The notes: generated by a model not told the origin, from the sequence alone. 17,581 nt of DNA from Pseudomonadota bacterium (GCA_009928265.1 RFPR01000032.1:1-17581), one strand, 5' to 3'. Shown: positions 6,502 through 14,877, counted from the first letter of the stretch. Translations and numbers: made by a program.

Positions 6502-7488
6502 ATGAAAACACCCATCGTTGTCTCCATCACCGGCGCCGCCGGACAAATCGGCTACTCCCTTCTTCCCCGCATCGCCTCGGGATTGGTTTTCGGTTCCGAT
6601 CAGCCCGTCTCCCTACGACTCATCGAGATCGAGCCTGGCATGAAGGCTCTCGCCGGTGTCGTCATGGAACTCAATGACTGTGCCTTCCCCCTGCTCGAGT
6701 CCATCGAGGCCACGAGCGATCTCGATACCGGATTCGACGGTGCGAACTGGGCCCTGCTGGTCGGTAGCGTTCCGCGCAAGGCGGGTATGGAGCGCAAGGA
6801 TCTGCTCGGTATCAACGGCAAGATCTTCGTTGGTCAGGGACAGGCCATCGAGCGCAGCGCCGCGGATGACGTGCGCGTGCTCGTCGTAGGTAACCCCTGC
6901 AACACGAACTGCCTGATCGCGATGAAAAACGCCCCCGGTATTCCCGCTGAGCGCTGGCATGCCATGACCCGACTCGACGAGAACCGCGCCAAGAGCGCCC
7001 TGGCAGAGAAGGCCGGATGCCACAACCGCGATGTCACCCGTCTGGCCATATGGGGCAACCACTCCAGCACCCTCTATCCCGATTTCGAAAACGCCCTCAT
7101 CAACGGCGAACCCGTTTCCAAGTCGATCCCCGACACTGCATGGCTCGAGGGTGACTTCATCAAGAACGTCCAGCAGCGCGGCGCCGCGATCATCGCCGCA
7201 CGCGGTCTCTCCTCGGCTGCTTCGGCCGCCCATGCGGCGCTCGACACAGTCATGACCCTAAACTCCGTTACCCCCGCTGACGATTGGCACAGCGTTGCCG
7301 TGGCCTCCGATGGTTCCTACGGCGTGGAAGAGGGGCTTGTCTGCTCCTTCCCGACCCGCAGCAACAGTCATAAGGCCTCGATCGTCCAGGGAGTCCCGAT
7401 GAGCGAGTTCGGAAAGTCGAAGTTCCAGCTGACTGTCAACGAGCTCCTCGAGGAGAAGTCGATGGTTTCCGACCTTCTGCCGAAATGA
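6502..7488 (+). CDS. mdh: Malate dehydrogenase (NAD-dependent)
   Basis: A 328-residue malate dehydrogenase that interconverts malate and oxaloacetate with NAD in the cytoplasmic TCA cycle. It resembles the cytosolic-type (MDH group 2) enzymes rather than the shorter lactate-dehydrogenase-like form. The Rossmann motif GAAGQIG is at residues 11-17, and an acidic residue in LIEIE (40-44) follows beta-2, consistent with NAD preference. Substrate arginines are Arg92 and Arg98 (PRKAGMER) and Arg157 (MTRLDENRAK). VGNPCNTN is at 129-136, and the catalytic His187 lies in IWGNHSS. The ATG at 6502 gives the normal N-terminus, though no Shine-Dalgarno sequence is evident. Its TGA overlaps the fumC ATG by the ATGA arrangement, implying translational coupling with the preceding enzyme of the cycle. 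Confidence 0.96.
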   Translation: MKTPIVVSITGAAGQIGYSLLPRIASGLVFGSDQPVSLRLIEIEPGMKALAGVVMELNDCAFPLLESIEATSDLDTGFDGANWALLVGSVPRKAGMERKDLLGINGKIFVGQGQAIERSAADDVRVLVVGNPCNTNCLIAMKNAPGIPAERWHAMTRLDENRAKSALAEKAGCHNRDVTRLAIWGNHSSTLYPDFENALINGEPVSKSIPDTAWLEGDFIKNVQQRGAAIIAARGLSSAASAAHAALDTVMTLNSVTPADDWHSVAVASDGSYGVEEGLVCSFPTRSNSHKASIVQGVPMSEFGKSKFQLTVNELLEEKSMVSDLLPK

Positions 7489-8903
7489 GCGGCCACTCTA
7501 TTCCTGCAGCCGATCCGGCCACCCATCGTACCGAGACCGACACCATGGGGGAGATCCCCGTGCCTCATGACCGCTACTATGGTGCGCAGACGGCCCGTTC
7601 CCTGATCCACTTCGATATCGGCAATGACACCAAGCCCCGTGAGTTGATCAAGGCCCTCGGTCAGCTCAAGAAGGCCTGCGCCCTGGCTAATCGTGACCTA
7701 GGAAAACTCGCCGCCGAGAAGGCTGAGCTTATCAGCCGTGCCGCCGACGAGGTGATCGCTGGTCAACTCGATGCTCATTTCCCACTGAGGATCTGGCAAA
7801 CCGGCAGTGGCACCCAGAGCAACATGAACGCCAACGAGGTCATCTCCAACCGTGCCATTGAAATGGCTGGTGGCGTGCTGGGATCCAAGAAGCCAATCCA
7901 TCCCAACGACGACGTGAACATGTCCCAGTCGTCGAACGACACCTTCCCCACGGCCATGAACATCGCCGCGGTCACGGTCGTCCGGGAGAGTCTTATCCCT
8001 GCGGTGACGGTTCTCCGTGACGCCCTCGACGCAAAGGCCAAGGAATTCGCCGACATCGTCAAGATTGGCCGCACCCACCTGCAGGATGCCACCCCGGTCA
8101 CCCTCGGGCAGGAGTTCTCCGGCTACGTTGCCATGCTTGATGCTGACCTCGCCCGTCTCCGCGAAAGCCTGCCGGGTCTTGAGTCGCTGGCCATTGGCGG
8201 AACAGCCGTCGGAACGGGTCTTAACTCCCATCCAAAGTTCGGTAAGACTGCCGCTGCTAGGATCGCCGAGATCACCGGATTCCCGTTTGTCTCCGCTCCG
8301 AATAAGTTTGCCGCGCTCTCATCCCACGGTGAGTTCGTCTATGCGAGCGGTGCGCTCAAGTCGCTGGCGACCTCGCTCATGAAGATTGCCAACGATCTTC
8401 GTTGGCTGGCTTCTGGGCCGCGCTGCGGCCTGGGTGAGCTCTCCCTTCCCGAGAATGAGCCCGGCTCTTCGATCATGCCCGGCAAGGTGAATCCCACGCA
8501 GTGTGAGGCTGTCACCATGGTCGCCGTGCAGGTGATGGGGAACGACGCTGCGATCGGCATCGCCGCCTCGCAGGGCAACTTCGAGCTGAACGTCTTCAAG
8601 CCCGTCATCATCCACAACTTCCTCCACTCTGTCCGTCTCCTCTCCGACGCCTGCCATTCCTTCACCGATCACTGCATCGTCGGAATCGAGGCCAACCACG
8701 ATAAGATCGCCGGTTATGTGGCTGATTCGCTCATGCTCGTGACTGCCCTTAATCCGCACATCGGTTACGACAAGGCAGCCCAAATCGCCAAGAAGGCCCA
8801 CAAGGAGAAGACATCCCTCAAGGAGGCTGCACTCGCGCTCGGCCATCTGACGGCTGAAGAGTTCGACGCATGGGTTGTTCCCTCCGCCATGACCCATCCC
8901 TAA
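7485..8903 (+). CDS. fumC: Fumarate hydratase, class II
   Basis: A 472-residue class II fumarase, the iron-free, oxygen-stable homotetramer that hydrates fumarate to malate. The superfamily motifs are all present: TGSGTQSNMN (106-115), HPNDDVNMSQSSND (139-152), GRTHLQDA (195-202) with catalytic His198, and the signature GSSIMPGKVNP (327-337) with the catalytic Ser328. The positions are offset by 10 from the E. coli FumC His188 and Ser318, showing a short N-terminal extension before TDTMGEIPVP. The start at 7485 overlaps the mdh stop by four bases, so both enzymes, which catalyse consecutive reactions, are made from one transcript. Its TAA abuts copy B of the palindromic repeat, which may end the operon. 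Class II fumarase rather than aspartase or argininosuccinate lyase is supported by the full motif set. Confidence 0.96.
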   Translation: MSGHSIPAADPATHRTETDTMGEIPVPHDRYYGAQTARSLIHFDIGNDTKPRELIKALGQLKKACALANRDLGKLAAEKAELISRAADEVIAGQLDAHFPLRIWQTGSGTQSNMNANEVISNRAIEMAGGVLGSKKPIHPNDDVNMSQSSNDTFPTAMNIAAVTVVRESLIPAVTVLRDALDAKAKEFADIVKIGRTHLQDATPVTLGQEFSGYVAMLDADLARLRESLPGLESLAIGGTAVGTGLNSHPKFGKTAAARIAEITGFPFVSAPNKFAALSSHGEFVYASGALKSLATSLMKIANDLRWLASGPRCGLGELSLPENEPGSSIMPGKVNPTQCEAVTMVAVQVMGNDAAIGIAASQGNFELNVFKPVIIHNFLHSVRLLSDACHSFTDHCIVGIEANHDKIAGYVADSLMLVTALNPHIGYDKAAQIAKKAHKEKTSLKEAALALGHLTAEEFDAWVVPSAMTHP

Positions 8904-9008
8904 AAGGATGCTGCTTTTGTGCCCTGGCGGCGTTGGCCGGCGCTTGCTGTAGGTTTACTACAGCTGCGCTTGGCCGCCTTGCCATGACATCAAAATCATC
9001 GATCCTTT
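8903..9008. repeat. Imperfect palindromic repeat, copy B
   Basis: A nested palindrome starting on the last base of the fumC TAA. Outer arms are AAAGGAT (8903-8909) and ATCCTTT (9002-9008). A middle pair is GGCGG (8926-8930) with CCGCC (8974-8978). The apex is a perfect GCTGTAG (8946-8952) and CTACAGC (8958-8964) with loop GTTTA. As in copy A (1473-1572), a GCGCTTG-type motif flanks the apex on both sides in the same orientation. The apex and flanks are shared with copy A, but the outer arms are not. The function is unknown: a terminator or a REP-like dispersed element. Confidence 0.75.
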
Positions 9009-9028
9009 AATCTTCTCAAGACCTCCTC

Positions 9029-9376
9029 ATGTTCCTTCCTGGCCAAGCTGTTGTTTGCGTTGATGATTCGTTTCCCCTTGGGATCGAGGCTCTTTATGAC
9101 GAGCTTCCCAAGAAGGGGAACAACTACCACATCCGGGATCTCGTTCCGGGGTGTGATTTCCAAGCCAATCCTGGTGAGATGGCGGTTTATCTCACCGAGT
9201 TGAGGAATCCCTGCAACAAGCTCGGAATCGAGAGGGGATTCAAGGCCGAGCGTTTTGTTCCCCTGGAAAGTGACGAGGAAGTGGATGAGTCGATCTTTGA
9301 GCTCGATGAGGTGTTGCCGTCGCCGAATCAGAAGCCTGTGGTTAAACCGCAACTCGTTCCCCAGGAGGTCGATTAG
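9029..9376 (+). CDS. Conserved small protein with SH3-like N-terminus, unknown function
   Basis: A 115-residue cytoplasmic protein without signal peptide or membrane segment. The pattern VVCVDDSFP, then LPKKGNNYHIRDLVPG, then GEMAVYLTELRNP and RGFKAERFVPL resembles a family of small uncharacterised proteins I associate with Verrucomicrobia and Planctomycetes, probably a small beta-barrel (SH3/KOW-like) fold; that resemblance is from memory and is not proof. The C-terminal 35 residues are acidic, then Pro/Val-rich, and probably disordered. The ATG at 9029 lies 20 bases beyond copy B of the repeat; ACCTCCTC upstream is the complement of a Shine-Dalgarno sequence rather than one itself. It may form a transcription unit with the gene 47 bases downstream. 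Confidence 0.7.
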   Translation: MFLPGQAVVCVDDSFPLGIEALYDELPKKGNNYHIRDLVPGCDFQANPGEMAVYLTELRNPCNKLGIERGFKAERFVPLESDEEVDESIFELDEVLPSPNQKPVVKPQLVPQEVD

Positions 9377-9392
9377 GGGGTATCACGAGTGT

Positions 9393-9410
9393 TGATCCCG
9401 ATTCGGGTCA
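9393..9410. other. Small hairpin upstream of the chalcone-isomerase-like gene
   Basis: TGA-T-CCCG-ATT-CGGG-TCA can fold into a 7-pair stem with one bulged T and a 3-base loop. It sits between two plus-strand genes, 14 bases before the ATG. There is no T-tract, so it may be a weak transcript end, a leader structure or chance. Confidence 0.25.
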
Positions 9411-9423
9411 ATGTCAGCTTGGG

Positions 9424-9993
9424 ATGATGAAGAAGTTCCTTATCGTGTTGGTTGCGCTACTTGGCATGAGCCTCCCTGGAGTTGCTCTTGAGATCCAAGG
9501 AGTGACTGTTCCGCCGCAGGTTCAGGTTGCAGGCAATGCTCTCCAACTCAACGGCGCGGGACTCAGGACCTTCACTCTGCTGATAGTGCCGATCAGGATT
9601 TATGTGGCAGCCTTTTACACGCCCGCCGCCCTCAGGACCGCCGAGGCGGTGATGGCGTCCGCCGGGCCGATGCAGTTCAACTTCACCTTCCTTCGTGCTG
9701 TGGGTCAGTCCGATGTCTCAAAGGCCTGGAGTTCGCAGTTCGCCCAGAGCGTCAGTTACACGTATCCCGGTTATGAAAAAGACAGGGATGCCTTCATTGC
9801 CATGTTTGGACCGCTCTCGAGCGGCGGTGTGGAGCAGGTTCGCTTCGTCGGTACCAATACCGTGATCTATGACCAAGGTACCAAGAAGGGGATCATTCCC
9901 GGTCGTGACTTTCAGAAGTCGTTCCTGAGTCTTTGGTTTGGATCCAATCCCGTTGCCGCGGATCTGAAATCCGCATTACTTGGCGTTAAATAG
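9424..9993 (+). CDS. Exported chalcone-isomerase-like protein
   Basis: A 189-residue protein with a Sec signal peptide (MMKKFLIVLVALLGMSLPGVA, cut expected after Ala22) followed by a bacterial chalcone-isomerase-like domain. Typical of that family are LQLNGAGLRTFTLLIVPIRIYVAAFYTP early in the mature protein (here the two halves LQLNGAGLR and IRIYVAAFYTP), the FLRAVG strand, and the C-terminal GRDFQKSFLSLWFGSNP. Bacterial members lack the flavonoid substrate of the plant enzyme, and fatty-acid or other hydrophobic ligand binding has been suggested for related folds; the role here is unknown. Either of two adjacent ATGs (9424, 9427) can start it, with only a G-run upstream. It converges on the beta-CASP nuclease gene with a 6-base gap and no visible shared terminator. 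Confidence 0.8.
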   Translation: MMKKFLIVLVALLGMSLPGVALEIQGVTVPPQVQVAGNALQLNGAGLRTFTLLIVPIRIYVAAFYTPAALRTAEAVMASAGPMQFNFTFLRAVGQSDVSKAWSSQFAQSVSYTYPGYEKDRDAFIAMFGPLSSGGVEQVRFVGTNTVIYDQGTKKGIIPGRDFQKSFLSLWFGSNPVAADLKSALLGVK

Positions 9994-9999
9994 CCAGTC

Positions 10000-11367
10000 C
10001 TAGAACTCGATTGGCTGACCGGGTGGAGGGGCGATGACCATGGTATCCGGGAGTGAGGCGTAAAGTTCCCGCTTGAACCACTCGATGGCGGGATCATCTC
10101 CATGGACGAGTAGGACCGTTTTGGGACGCACCTTGACTGCATAGGAGAGAAGATCTTCCCGTCGCGCATGGGCACTGAGGTTGAAGATCTCCCGGTGGCA
10201 ATGGAAGGGAATGGGGCCTCCCGGGGGACCTAGTTCCACCATATCCCCAGGATTCGCATTCCGGACGCGCCCTCCAGGCGAGGAGGGATCGGCATAACCG
10301 ACGAAGAAAAGATGCTGCTCCGGATCGGGGAGGACTTTCCGGGCAAAGACGTTGGAGAGTGTGTGCTCGGTCATCATGCCGCTGGAGAGAGAGTAGATGG
10401 CGCGTTTGCGCGGATTGAGTGAGGAGATCTCCGCGCCACCGGCCACGTAAGGGGCGACATCATTCATCAGTTGGAGCTTTGGCAGGTTTCTTGAGAGCCG
10501 GTAGGCCATCGTGTCGTAGACCGCGGTGATCTTGCTGCCGAGGCCTCCGATGTAGATCGGGATCGGTGGAATGACGCGCTCCCTCTGCATCTTCCAGAGC
10601 AGGGCCATGATTTCTTGGGTCTTCCCGAGGGCAAAGACCGGGATCGTCACGCTGGAGCCTTTTTCAAGTGCCGCGGCCACCGCCTTGGCAAAGCGCTCCT
10701 CCTCGGTAAGGCGTGTGGCTCCCTCCGGCATCGGCGCGTCGCCCCGGGTGGTCTCCATCAGCAGGACGTCGACCGGTCCCTCAGGAAAGCGTGCCCCGGT
10801 TTGGATCGTCTGGTCCTCGAAATTGACATCCCCCGTGTAGAAGAAGCTCTTCCCCTCCGAGCGGATCATCACACCCGTCGAGCCGAGGATGTGTCCTGCA
10901 TCATGGAAGGTCACGCTGGTGCCATCGGAAGCGGTTCTGTTGCCGTCGAGATCAAGAGGGCGATCCAGCGGACAGGTTCTCCACATCCGGGAGGAGAGTT
11001 CGATGCCGCGATGGCCGAAGAGGGGATAGTCGGGCAGTTTCAGCTCCTCCTGCTGCCGGATCATCACATTCACCGAGTTGTGAAGCATGATGTCCGAGAT
11101 CCGGGCCGTTCCCTCGGTCATGAGGACTGGCATTTCTCGCTGTTGAGATTGGAGTAACGGGAGGCATCCCACATGGTCCTGGTGGGCATGGGTCAGGATC
11201 GTGCTGCGGACGACTGTTTGCTCGAGTTCCTCGAGCATCGGGGTCGAGTCCCGGCCCACATGCTCCGGATGCATTCCGCAATCCAGCAGGACCGTTCCCT
11301 CGGGAAGATCAAGTCGGTAGCAGTTGGCGCCGATGCCGGCCCCCCGGGTGAGGTTGGTGAAACGCAT
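10000..11367 (-). CDS. Beta-CASP metallo-beta-lactamase RNA-processing nuclease
   Basis: A 455-residue metallo-beta-lactamase protein of the beta-CASP (CPSF73/YSH1-like, COG1236) type, predicted to be a zinc-dependent RNA nuclease. Metal-binding motifs are LLDCG (27-31), THAHQDH (59-65; His60, His62, Asp64, His65), HDAGHILGS (155-163; His159) and YTGD (177-180; Asp180). The beta-CASP part shows the VTIPVFALGKTQEIM block (240-254), SLSSGMM (326-332), NLSAHA (396-401; His400) and VLLVHGD (418-424; His422). All ligands are present, so an active enzyme is expected. One deviation is METTRGD (205-211), where the family usually has TTYG(D/N). The ATG at 11367 fits the family N-terminus. It is divergent from the DUF1800 gene across 126 bases in which I see no clear promoter. 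Confidence 0.92.
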   Translation of the reverse strand: MRFTNLTRGAGIGANCYRLDLPEGTVLLDCGMHPEHVGRDSTPMLEELEQTVVRSTILTHAHQDHVGCLPLLQSQQREMPVLMTEGTARISDIMLHNSVNVMIRQQEELKLPDYPLFGHRGIELSSRMWRTCPLDRPLDLDGNRTASDGTSVTFHDAGHILGSTGVMIRSEGKSFFYTGDVNFEDQTIQTGARFPEGPVDVLLMETTRGDAPMPEGATRLTEEERFAKAVAAALEKGSSVTIPVFALGKTQEIMALLWKMQRERVIPPIPIYIGGLGSKITAVYDTMAYRLSRNLPKLQLMNDVAPYVAGGAEISSLNPRKRAIYSLSSGMMTEHTLSNVFARKVLPDPEQHLFFVGYADPSSPGGRVRNANPGDMVELGPPGGPIPFHCHREIFNLSAHARREDLLSYAVKVRPKTVLLVHGDDPAIEWFKRELYASLPDTMVIAPPPGQPIEF

Positions 11368-11493
11368 GATGGGTCAGGCTAGGGGCGGGGTCTCCCGGCC
11401 TGCGAGGGGAAATTCCCGCTGTTTTGATACTTTTCTTCGTTTTGGGTGCCAAAGTGTGCAACCTTCTGCAGATAGTGGTGTTTCCACGTAGCA

Positions 11494-12921
11494 ATGTTCT
11501 CCCCCCTTCCTCAAAAACTCTGGGATCGTACCCGTGCCGCCCATCTGTTGAATAGGGCCGGCTTTGGTGGCACCCCCGTCGAGATCGAGAAACTTCATGC
11601 CATGGGACCGTCCGGTTCCGTGGATTTTTTTCTGATGACCGAGCCTGATGACGAGCTCTTCCCGCCTCCAGAGCTTTTCGAGCCGGAGCCCCGTTTTCAG
11701 TTAACGAAACGCGTTAAGGAAGCGGTCACTGAGGTGGATCGTAAGAATCTCTACAAGGATCTCAGGCGGGCCGATCGGCTTTCGATGCTAGATCTCCGGC
11801 TCTGGTGGCTGAATCGAATGCGCTACACCACCGCTCCGCTGAGGGAAAAGGTAACACTCTTCTGGCACGGCCATTTCGCCACCAGCTACCAGAAGGTCCT
11901 CGATGCCTGGATGATGTGGGTCCAGAACGAGACCTTCCGCCAGCAGGGTATGGGGAAATTCCCTGTCCTCCTGAAATCGATTTCCCGTGATCCCGCCATG
12001 ATCCGTTGGCTCGATCTCTTTCAGAACCGCAAGAATCATCCCAACGAGAATTTTGCCAGGGAGGTGATGGAGCTTTTCTCGCTAGGGGAGGGGCACTACA
12101 CAGAGCAGGACATCCAGCAGGCCGCCAAATCGTTCACCGGGTACAGGATTGTTCCCGAGACAGGCTCTTTTAGGTTTTTCCCGAATCAGTATGACTCTGG
12201 TTCCAAAACCTTTTTCGGGAAAACGGGACCCTTCACCGGTGATGACATCATCGACCTAATCACGGCGCAGCCGCAATGCGCCCGCTTCATCGGCAAGAAA
12301 CTCTGGACCTTTTTTGTGGCCACTGACCCGACGGAAGAAACCGTGACGGGGTTGGGCGAATTACTCCTCTCCAACGGTTACGACATCGCGGCCACGCTGA
12401 GAGTAATTTTTAGAAGTGAGGATTTTTATTCTCCCCATGTGATGCATCATCAGATCAAGAGTCCCGTGCAGTGGATGATTCAGACAACGAGGATGCTGGA
12501 GATACCCTTGCCCGACGCAAAGGTCCTAGAGAATTCGTTGGCGTCCCTGGGGCAGGTGCTTTTTGAACCGCCGAATGTCAAGGGATGGGATGGAGGTCGC
12601 TCGTGGATCAGTGCCTCTAGTCTTCTGTACCGGTACAACCTTGCCTCGTACCTTCTGAGCGGTAAGGCGAGGGTTCTCGGTGGATACGGGACCAAGACAG
12701 CCGAGGTTCCGCTGTCAACAATTGTGCCTGTATCCGCGAGATCCACTCCCGGTGATCTCATCGACCTGCTCGCCTTTCGTATTTTCAATTACCAACTGTT
12801 GGACAAGGACCGTGCCTCCTATTTTGCCTTCTTGGAAAAAAAACCGGTGCCTTACACCGATCCGATTGTGAAGGATCTGATGCAGATCATGATGGGCACT
12901 CCCTATTACCAGATGACATGA
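11494..12921 (+). CDS. DUF1800 family protein
   Basis: A 475-residue DUF1800 protein; the family is abundant in Planctomycetes and Verrucomicrobia and has no settled biochemical function. Recognisable blocks are HLLNRAGFGGTP (17-28), REKVTLFWHGHFAT (117-130), NENFAREVMELFSLGEGHYT (184-203) and PPNVKGWDGGRSWI (359-372). No signal peptide is visible at this start, although the partner downstream has a twin-arginine leader; export by hitch-hiking with that partner is possible but speculative. The ATG at 11494 is just upstream of the first family block. The DUF1501 gene starts 55 bases after its stop, an arrangement that is commonly conserved, so the two are likely co-expressed and act together. 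Confidence 0.92.
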   Translation: MFSPLPQKLWDRTRAAHLLNRAGFGGTPVEIEKLHAMGPSGSVDFFLMTEPDDELFPPPELFEPEPRFQLTKRVKEAVTEVDRKNLYKDLRRADRLSMLDLRLWWLNRMRYTTAPLREKVTLFWHGHFATSYQKVLDAWMMWVQNETFRQQGMGKFPVLLKSISRDPAMIRWLDLFQNRKNHPNENFAREVMELFSLGEGHYTEQDIQQAAKSFTGYRIVPETGSFRFFPNQYDSGSKTFFGKTGPFTGDDIIDLITAQPQCARFIGKKLWTFFVATDPTEETVTGLGELLLSNGYDIAATLRVIFRSEDFYSPHVMHHQIKSPVQWMIQTTRMLEIPLPDAKVLENSLASLGQVLFEPPNVKGWDGGRSWISASSLLYRYNLASYLLSGKARVLGGYGTKTAEVPLSTIVPVSARSTPGDLIDLLAFRIFNYQLLDKDRASYFAFLEKKPVPYTDPIVKDLMQIMMGTPYYQMT

Positions 12922-12976
12922 GGTCCACTGAATCATCCAAGAACGGCAACCCCTTTACCCCCCTACAATTCTCCCC

Positions 12977-14314
12977 ATGAAAGAGCCCAAAGAACAACCG
13001 CTACATACCCGACGTCAGTTCCTGAGGACCTCCGTTCTTGGCGGCGCTCTGGCCTCTACCGTCCCGCTTTTCCTCGAGAAGACTTTTCTGTGTCTCGATA
13101 CGATGGCGGCCGCCACAACCGGTCAAGTGACCACGGGAAAGGACGGCACGATTCTTGTGGTGCTCCAACTTGCCGGAGGAAATGACGGCATCAATACCCT
13201 GGTTCCTTTCGGAGATGACGCCTACTACAAGGCCCGCCCAAAAATAGCCCTGCCGGCCAAGGATATCCTGAGAATCAGCGACTATGCCGGATTTCATCCC
13301 AAGCTCTCCGGCCTGAAGTCTCTCTACGACGAAGGCAGGCTCGGCATGGTCCAGGGTGTTGGATATCCGAATCCCAACCGGTCTCACTTCCGATCCACCG
13401 AGATTTGGCAGACTGCCTGTGAGTCGGAGCAGATTCTCTCGGATGGGTGGATTGGCCGTTATTTCGACAACTGCTGTCAGGGTGCCGATCCGGCCACCTT
13501 GGGTGTCGCTATCGGGGGTCAAACGCCGCAGTCCTTTGCTTCCAAAACCCCCAAAGGGGTTGCCTTCAGCAACCCAGATCAGTTCCGGTACATGAAGGAG
13601 GCGGCTAATGACCCTGCAGCAGCCGATCAGTTCATGCGGGAAATCAATCAACCGCCCTCAGCCGAACACTCCTCCCTCAGCGAGAATGCTGGTGGTTCCA
13701 TCGGAATGCTGGCGGGTCCGGCGGATATGGATGGCAGCACCGTTGAATTCCTGCAACGTACGGCGCTGGATGCCCAAATGAGTAGTGATCGCATCCTCGA
13801 GATCACCCGAAAGACCAAGAGCGCCGTTAACTTTCCCGCGTCCCAACTCGGAAACAGCCTGAATCTTGTGAGTCGTCTCATCGCCGGAGGACTTCCCTCA
13901 AGGGTGTATTATGTGTCGCAGGGCGGGTTCGACACGCATATCAATCAGATTCCCGCTCACGAGCGCCTGATGGGTGATCTGGATGCCGCACTCTCCGCAT
14001 TCGTTGCCGATTTGAAAGCACAAGGAAACCTCGGACGTGTGATGGTGATTTCCTTCAGTGAATTCGGTCGCCGTGTGGCTGAGAATGGCAGTGGTGGAAC
14101 GGACCATGGTGCGGCGGCTCCGCTTTTCGTGCTCGGTGGCAGTGTGAAGCCGGGTCTCTACGGTGCCTACCCGAGTCTCACGGATCTCCACGACGGAGAC
14201 CTAAAATTCAGCACGGATTTCCGCTCCGTCTATGCAACCGCTTTGGAGCGCTGGCTCGGTGTCCCGAGCGAAGTCGTACTTGGTAAGAAATATCCGTTGC
14301 TCCCGTTTGTTTGA
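12977..14314 (+). CDS. DUF1501 family protein with twin-arginine signal
   Basis: A 445-residue DUF1501 protein, related to the sulfatase/alkaline-phosphatase-like fold and common in PVC bacteria. The N-terminus carries a twin-arginine signal, TRRQFLRTSVLGGALAS (11-27), so it should be exported folded. Family blocks follow: LQLAGGNDGINTLVPF (63-78), PNPNRSHFRSTEIWQT in the next hundred residues, SEFGRRVAENGSGGTDHGAA (361-380) and the C-terminal TDFRSVYATALERWLG. The Asp/His pattern around GTDHG suggests a metal or phosphate-ester type site, but the activity is unknown. The gene follows DUF1800 by 55 bases, and the pair is probably one operon. The ATG at 12977 is supported by the correct spacing to the RR motif. 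Confidence 0.93.
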   Translation: MKEPKEQPLHTRRQFLRTSVLGGALASTVPLFLEKTFLCLDTMAAATTGQVTTGKDGTILVVLQLAGGNDGINTLVPFGDDAYYKARPKIALPAKDILRISDYAGFHPKLSGLKSLYDEGRLGMVQGVGYPNPNRSHFRSTEIWQTACESEQILSDGWIGRYFDNCCQGADPATLGVAIGGQTPQSFASKTPKGVAFSNPDQFRYMKEAANDPAAADQFMREINQPPSAEHSSLSENAGGSIGMLAGPADMDGSTVEFLQRTALDAQMSSDRILEITRKTKSAVNFPASQLGNSLNLVSRLIAGGLPSRVYYVSQGGFDTHINQIPAHERLMGDLDAALSAFVADLKAQGNLGRVMVISFSEFGRRVAENGSGGTDHGAAAPLFVLGGSVKPGLYGAYPSLTDLHDGDLKFSTDFRSVYATALERWLGVPSEVVLGKKYPLLPFV

Positions 14315-14387
14315 TCTGGAGAAGGTCTAAAGTCGGCAGTTTGTAGAAAACCTTCTTCATTTCGCGTTCAGTGCTCATGATTGCGCC

Positions 14388-14873
14388 ATGCTCCATGTCG
14401 TACTGGTCGAACCTGAGATTCCCCAGAATACTGGGAATATAGCCCGTCTTTGCGTGGCGGCCGGAGTGCGGCTTCATCTTGTTGGTCCGCTCGGTTTTTC
14501 CATCGATGGTAAAGAGGCCCGTCGTGCCGGGATGGATTACTGGGATCGACTCGATCTCATCACCTGGAATTCTTGGGATGAATTTCTCTCCGCCAATGGA
14601 GGGAGTCGTCTTTGGTTCCTGAGCAGCAAGGTGGAGCGACCTTACTGGGATTCGCAAATCAAAGAGGGTGACATGATTGTCTTTGGCCGTGAGTCGAAAG
14701 GTCTTCCAGTAAGTCTGTTGGCTACTCATCCCGAATCCTGCCTCACTATCCCGATGAGCGAAGGGACCCGGAGTATCAATCTGGCGACCTCTGTCGGGAT
14801 CGTCCTCTACGAGGGAATCAGGCAACTTCGTGTTGCTGGTGAGATCAACCTCGCGGGTGGAAGCAAGGGGTGA
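14388..14873 (+). CDS. trmL: tRNA (cytidine(34)-2'-O)-methyltransferase
   Basis: A 161-residue SPOUT-class RNA methyltransferase matching TrmL (YibK), which 2'-O-methylates the wobble nucleotide of tRNA-Leu isoacceptors using S-adenosylmethionine. The three SPOUT knot motifs are present: PEIPQNTGNIARLC (9-22), FGRESKGLP (99-107) and IPMSEGTRSINLATSVGI (121-138). Length is close to the E. coli protein (157). There is no extra N-terminal RNA-binding domain, as expected for TrmL and unlike TrmH/RlmB. The ATG at 14388 is the family start. The following ABC ATPase starts four bases after its stop, so the three downstream genes appear to be one transcript. The 73 bases upstream hold only a weak AGAAGGT/ACCTTCT symmetry. 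Confidence 0.93.
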   Translation: MLHVVLVEPEIPQNTGNIARLCVAAGVRLHLVGPLGFSIDGKEARRAGMDYWDRLDLITWNSWDEFLSANGGSRLWFLSSKVERPYWDSQIKEGDMIVFGRESKGLPVSLLATHPESCLTIPMSEGTRSINLATSVGIVLYEGIRQLRVAGEINLAGGSKG

Positions 14874-14877
14874 TTTG

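Noticed and set aside
6613..7233. Long minus-strand open frame opposite mdh (206 codons)
   Set aside because: It is a frame shadow in GC-rich coding DNA; the plus strand encodes a complete malate dehydrogenase with all motifs and the antisense product shows no recognisable domain.
14317..14362. AGAAGGT/ACCTTCT symmetry between DUF1501 and trmL as a terminator
   Set aside because: Only a 7-base stem with a loop of more than 20 bases and no T-tract; too weak to call.
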